Below, piece by piece: positions 60,251 to 64,000 of a stretch of 64,000 bases of DNA (its first letter is position 1; each line of letters begins with the position of its first letter). A model generated the notes under the pieces. That model saw only the letters and a program-made list of their open reading frames with translations, did not search any database and was not told the origin of the DNA. The stretch is taken from assembly GCA_024233865.1 (NCBI GenBank), contig JACKPA010000007.1, positions 226,538 to 290,537 on the forward strand. Reading direction: 5' to 3'. Source of the stretch: Leptospiraceae bacterium (GTDB lineage Bacteria > Spirochaetota > Leptospiria > Leptospirales > Leptospiraceae). The translations under genes and the position numbers were made by a program.

Positions 60251-61036
60251 ATGAATTTAAAAACTGTTATACTATTTTTTATTCCAATTATAGTTTGTGT
60301 TACGTCTATATCCGCAGTTGATAAGCAAGAAACAGAAGAATCTACACCTGAAAAATCCAAAAAAGAATGGCAGGCATTAAAAGATACATTGGTTCAGAAA
60401 GGAAGGGAATGTCAACTAGCCAAAGAAAAAAGAGATTTAGCAAAAAAGCTACAATCTCTTTTTCCAGTTCTTGTACTGGAAAATAAAGAAGATTTAAAAG
60501 AGTCAATTCAAATGGAACTAAGACGATTGGATTGGGAAATTTGGGATTTGGCATGGGCAAAAGAGACCGAAAAATTAAACGAAACCATGTCTTTAAAAAA
60601 GACAAAGATTGAGGAATTGTCAGAGCGAAAAAAAGATTTAAGAAATTTTAAAGATTCTTTGAATTCAAATATAAACACAGACGATTCAATCCTTTTAAGA
60701 GAGCTTGAAAAAATGGAAAACCCGAAGGCAGAAGAATTGATAAAGCTTATCCAAGAAAAGAAAGATAGTAAAGAAATTATCGAAAAGTTGAACATTCTGA
60801 TTCCAGATTCCATAGAGCCTACCATTCATGAAATAGAAGGAAAAAGTGATTTGTTAAAATTAAAAAAGTTAGAAGAAAAAAGATTTACACAAAAAACAAA
60901 CCTTTCTTCCCAATTAACAGACGAATTACAAGAAATTTTAAAAAATCAGGTATTGGAATTTTCAAATAAAGTAACGGTTTTACAAAAAGAAATACAAGAA
61001 ATTGTACAATCAATGAATAATATACCCATTCTTTAA
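60251..61036 (+). CDS. Secreted coiled-coil protein of unknown function
   Basis: 261 residues from ATG 60251, with GAGG six bases upstream. A signal peptide (LKTVILFFIPIIVCVTSISA) is followed by alternating Lys/Glu/Leu helix predicted to form coiled coils (about 35-135, 150-200, 215-255). No catalytic motif is evident. Probably periplasmic or surface-associated. An earlier in-frame ATG at 60194 lacks an SD. No homologue recognised. Confidence 0.7.
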   Translation: MNLKTVILFFIPIIVCVTSISAVDKQETEESTPEKSKKEWQALKDTLVQKGRECQLAKEKRDLAKKLQSLFPVLVLENKEDLKESIQMELRRLDWEIWDLAWAKETEKLNETMSLKKTKIEELSERKKDLRNFKDSLNSNINTDDSILLRELEKMENPKAEELIKLIQEKKDSKEIIEKLNILIPDSIEPTIHEIEGKSDLLKLKKLEEKRFTQKTNLSSQLTDELQEILKNQVLEFSNKVTVLQKEIQEIVQSMNNIPIL

Positions 61037-61046
61037 AGAACCATCG

Positions 61047-61074
61047 GTAGGGACACAATGCCTTGTGTCCCTAC
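61047..61074. repeat. REP-like hairpin between convergent genes, possible terminator
   Basis: GTAGGGACACAA (61047-61058) pairs perfectly with TTGTGTCCCTAC (61063-61074) around TGCC. A third GTCCCTACC follows at about 61085. It lies 10 bp after the coiled-coil stop and 28 bp from the end of the Big_2 gene. There is no clean T-run, so it is more likely a dispersed repeat or mRNA-stabilising hairpin. Same AGGG...CCCT family as 6814-6840, 6867-6890 and 37732-37764. Confidence 0.6.
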
Positions 61075-61102
61075 GTCAAAACACGTCCCTACCAAAACAC
61101 CA

Positions 61103-64000
61103 TTAATTCGCCATCTTTGCTTTGTATCTTTTGATTGCATAACCAATCAAGGTTCCTAATACAAGCAATAAAATAGAAATGGTTATGGAATACTTCAATT
61201 CCCAGTTTAATCCTTCCAAATATGCCACTAAGGTTTGAGTATTAGTGTTGGCTTGCACTACACTCGTTTCGTTTTGCTGCCTATATATTTTTACGGGTTG
61301 AGAATTTTTACCAAGGCTTACATAAATATAACTCAAACTACCACTTGATCTTGCTACAGAAGAATAGATTTCCAAATTTGTAGCAGGATCACCTAATCCG
61401 TCTCCTCCGATTTGAGAAAAGTCAGATTCCAAAGACGGATTGCTTACATTGGTTCTCCAGATTTCCACTCCATTCGGATTATCAAATCCAACATAGAGGT
61501 AGTTCCCGTTTTTTCTAAGCAAACTTAGTTGTTTATTGTTAGCATCTCCAAAATTGGTTTTACCGGTTGTTCCGTTTTCTGCTACAAGAGTCCAATCGTT
61601 TGAGTCACAATGACCATCACCTCCCGGAATACACTTCCAGAGTTGAGGCACTTCTTCTCCTACAGGACATACTTGATCGTCAGAACATTTACTACTCGTG
61701 CAAGCACGTTTGTATCTGCTTGTTACACAAGCATTTCTTAATAAGTACAAATTTCCTTTATATTCCTCAATTCCCGGTACAGGTTTCTGTCCCGGAATCA
61801 GGTCAGCAAGACTGGGCAATCCAATAGAAAAAAATTGTTTAAACTTTATAGATGTAGGAGTCGTGTCAGTCCAATCTGGACAATTATCCGGTCCAATACA
61901 TTTTCCCGGATTATTGTTAACTGATCGAACAATTCCACCCGTTTGTTCACAAACTCCCGCACTATAAGACGTTCCCATATCACAAGCAGCGGTGTTTGTG
62001 ATAGAACCGGAATTGGCAAAGTACAACCTATCATTAAAAGTATAAAAAATCCCACCTACATAATCTGCGAGCACTGGTCGCGATGAACTTACCTTTCCGA
62101 TACCCGGTATATAACGCGTCTCTAAGAATTCGTTTACTCCCGCAGTACAAACCGGATAAGAGTTAAGATCACTTATTTTTACGGTAAAAGGTCTGTTTGG
62201 ACCGTCTCCCGGAACATTCCAAAATATTACTCCATTTAAAATGACAATGGATTCGGTTACTTTGTTTTGTGATACGTTAGGTCCTCCCAAACAGTTTGTA
62301 AAAACATCTGACGCGTCCATAAACTGGAAGTTCAAATCCGTATCAAGGTCGGATGTGTAATAGAGGTAGTCATTGTCACCGGAACCGGAAGTTGTTTCTC
62401 TTGCAGCAGTAATAAACAAATATTCCGTTCCTCCAAAATCACCGGATACAAACAATCCCCTACCATTTTCATTGTCCGGACCACAGCCTGTGGCTATATT
62501 GGCACTGTTCCATGTGCATCCTGTATGTCCAAGTGTAACATAATCAGGTACAGCGATTCCACCATCTCTAGAGTTGGCAGTATTACTAGATTTTCTTGAG
62601 CCAGAAGTATCTTTAATAAACCTAAAGGTCAAATTTTCAGGGTTACTTCCATCCGCATTAAACCTGCTGGCTCCATTTCCATTGTTGTTTGGTCCTATAT
62701 AGATTTTATTGGCATAGGTATTTAAATATCCAAAATCCGTTCCATCCCCAAATGGGTCTTCTACAATAGGACCACTGGCAAAATCAGAAGGAGCAATTCC
62801 ACAACCACTAAAACTCATCCTATCTTTCGGACTTAGTTGGATAATTTCCGAATCAGTAGTATCTTTGATTCCTCCCCAAGAAGAGTTGTCAAACCCGTCA
62901 CCATCTATACCATTAGCAACTGAAATTGTATACATCCCTCCGCTTTGGTTTAAAGAATGTACAATACAAACTTTTGTCGGATCGGTAGCTAGTCCACCAC
63001 AAACAATTCCATTTAATTTATTGGCACTGTTTATATTACCCAAACTACCAGCACCGGAAATCTTGTATCTTTTGGCACATTCTATAGGGTTCGAACATTC
63101 GGCAGAGCCGTTATTATCAATCCCACCTTTCACATCCTTGGAAAACGTTACCACTATACTGCTTTGAGAAGAGCACACGACAGAAGATAACTTAATAGCT
63201 TCCTGACCGATAAAATCCGCATTGTTGGGGCAGGATAATGAGTTGGGAATAATTGCCATATCTTGTATACTTGGTTTGTTCGAAATCAAAGCATAACTTT
63301 TGGAAGCAGCTTGGCTTGCATCCAGACTAATATCATAAGTAGTCCCAGTTCCATTAATGGAAGTAATGTTAAAATCAGTTGTTTGAACGCCTGTGGTAAA
63401 ATTAGAATTATTCGTACAATTCCCAACGGCAGGAGAATCGGCTATTTTATAATTGGCAATAGACCGCGCTTGAAGTGAGTTCACCGTTTCCGAATAGGTG
63501 ACACGAATCAGAGTGGGACTAATGGAAGCAACATTTGTAATTCGTGGAGGAGTAATATCTCCCGGATCAATAGTTAAAACAGAGGGTGAACTTGTTACTG
63601 CACCTAACGTAGCTATTACATTACTTGTACCGGCAGAAACGGAAGTGGCAAGACCTTTGGAACCTCCCGCATTGCTAATAGTTGATTTGGTCACATCCGA
63701 AGAACTCCATGTTACACTGCTTGTTATATCCTGGTTGGAAGAATCCGTATAGGTTCCTGTTGCAGTGAATTGTTGAGTTAATCCGTTTACAACTGTTGGG
63801 TTAGCCGGAGATATGGCAATACTAACAAGAGTTGCAGTTGTTATAGAAAATGTCGTAGAAGAGCTTGTAATAGCTCCTAAGCCAGCAGTAATTCCAGAAC
63901 TTCCAACATTTTGAGCCGTAGCTAATCCTTTTGTTCCCACTAAGTTACTTATGCTTGCCGCTGTTCCATTGGCAGATAACCAAGTTACGCTGTTAGTAAT
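61103..64000 (-). CDS. Big_2 (Ig-like) repeat surface protein, 5' end beyond the window
   Basis: At least 965 residues; the frame is open to the right edge, so the start is missing. Two to three Big_2-type repeats (about 90 residues each, with PANPTVVNGLTQQFTATGTY, TDSSNQDITSSVTWSSSD) lead to SbsA-like segments (ITNVASISPTLIRVTYSETV), then a large beta-rich region of several hundred residues with clustered Cys (for example ACTSSKCSDDQVC), and finally one C-terminal TM helix with a short basic tail (GYAIKRYKAKMAN). Similar Ig-like proteins are known adhesins (Lig) in Leptospira. The C-terminal anchor is unusual for Lig-type proteins. Function inferred as a surface or envelope protein. Confidence 0.85.
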   Translation of the reverse strand: MTNSVTWLSANGTAASISNLVGTKGLATAQNVGSSGITAGLGAITSSSTTFSITTATLVSIAISPANPTVVNGLTQQFTATGTYTDSSNQDITSSVTWSSSDVTKSTISNAGGSKGLATSVSAGTSNVIATLGAVTSSPSVLTIDPGDITPPRITNVASISPTLIRVTYSETVNSLQARSIANYKIADSPAVGNCTNNSNFTTGVQTTDFNITSINGTGTTYDISLDASQAASKSYALISNKPSIQDMAIIPNSLSCPNNADFIGQEAIKLSSVVCSSQSSIVVTFSKDVKGGIDNNGSAECSNPIECAKRYKISGAGSLGNINSANKLNGIVCGGLATDPTKVCIVHSLNQSGGMYTISVANGIDGDGFDNSSWGGIKDTTDSEIIQLSPKDRMSFSGCGIAPSDFASGPIVEDPFGDGTDFGYLNTYANKIYIGPNNNGNGASRFNADGSNPENLTFRFIKDTSGSRKSSNTANSRDGGIAVPDYVTLGHTGCTWNSANIATGCGPDNENGRGLFVSGDFGGTEYLFITAARETTSGSGDNDYLYYTSDLDTDLNFQFMDASDVFTNCLGGPNVSQNKVTESIVILNGVIFWNVPGDGPNRPFTVKISDLNSYPVCTAGVNEFLETRYIPGIGKVSSSRPVLADYVGGIFYTFNDRLYFANSGSITNTAACDMGTSYSAGVCEQTGGIVRSVNNNPGKCIGPDNCPDWTDTTPTSIKFKQFFSIGLPSLADLIPGQKPVPGIEEYKGNLYLLRNACVTSRYKRACTSSKCSDDQVCPVGEEVPQLWKCIPGGDGHCDSNDWTLVAENGTTGKTNFGDANNKQLSLLRKNGNYLYVGFDNPNGVEIWRTNVSNPSLESDFSQIGGDGLGDPATNLEIYSSVARSSGSLSYIYVSLGKNSQPVKIYRQQNETSVVQANTNTQTLVAYLEGLNWELKYSITISILLLVLGTLIGYAIKRYKAKMAN

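Noticed and set aside
61567..63752. Several plus-strand ORFs of 70-100 codons opposite the Big_2 gene
   Set aside because: Antisense shadows of a low-complexity Ser/Thr/Gly-rich coding region.

Overview
The window is AT-rich, densely coded DNA from a Gram-negative-type (diderm) bacterium. I infer a member of the Leptospiraceae or a close spirochaete relative. The grounds are many lipoproteins with loose spirochaete-type lipoboxes ending in Cys, two proteins with paired cyclic-nucleotide-binding domains, a 7TM-DISM/SpoIIE phosphatase with a TPR-like tail, a Big_2 (Ig-like) surface protein, several large hybrid histidine kinases, and outer-membrane functions (TonB, OmpA-like, LPS-type GT9, beta-barrel). 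No rRNA, tRNA, CRISPR array, insertion sequence or prophage was recognised. Gene junctions often overlap by four bases (ATGA, sometimes TTGA), so translational coupling is common.

Layout. 24-4935 (-): a PsrABC/PhsABC-type molybdoenzyme complex plus two YeeE/YedE sulfur-transport proteins, with a Fur-like box upstream. 5134-6730 (-): a YbdK-like carboxylate-amine ligase and a PepSY membrane protein, then an intergenic region with REP-like hairpins. 7148-9682 (-): two paralogous CxxCH lipoproteins, a YceI protein and a DUF5777 beta-barrel in a tightly overlapped operon. 9984-12681 (+): a double-Cache chemoreceptor followed after 4 nt by a polyferredoxin. 12688-18828 (-): a hybrid histidine kinase, CheR, CheB and a REC-PAS protein. 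19034-28335: two SRPBCC proteins, a DISM/SpoIIE phosphatase, a DOMON-like gene whose reading frame starts at ATA, a lipoprotein, a VIT/vWA/TPR/DUF2135 protein and an enoyl-CoA hydratase-like protein. 28569-30165 (-): a thioredoxin-thioredoxin reductase fusion behind a CsoR/CstR-like operator, and a 47-residue membrane protein with its own terminator. 30331-32603 (-): 6-phosphofructokinase and a double cNMP-binding protein.

32748-37733 (+): TonB, then DUF898, M48 peptidase, ChaN-like and a degenerate cyclase-hemerythrin protein. 37811-39046 (-): a Crp-like regulator. 39218-43651 (+): a small lipoprotein, a COG3573 flavoprotein with a ThDP enzyme, and a STAS protein. 43845-48738 (-): a small membrane protein, an endoglycoceramidase-like GH5, GT9, a lipoprotein and an OmpA-like protein. 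48849-50615 (+): MscS. 50688-51761 (-): prfA. 51887-58403 (+): an NAD(P)-binding protein, then DedA, HNH, hybrid kinase and a REC-kinase whose phospho-acceptor His is Asn. 58387-64000: DUF2007, a lipoprotein, a secreted pentapeptide-repeat protein, a coiled-coil protein and a Big_2 protein cut by the window edge.

Functionally the window is rich in redox and sulfur chemistry (Psr complex, YeeE, Trx-TrxR, polyferredoxin, CxxCH lipoproteins, hemerythrin) and in signalling proteins, three of which have lost a residue normally needed for phosphotransfer or cyclase catalysis. The features I consider most worth following are the degenerate cyclase-hemerythrin fusion, the His-to-Asn kinase, the CxxCH/YceI/DUF5777 operon, the operator-controlled Trx-TrxR locus with its small membrane protein, and the ATA start of the DOMON-like gene.
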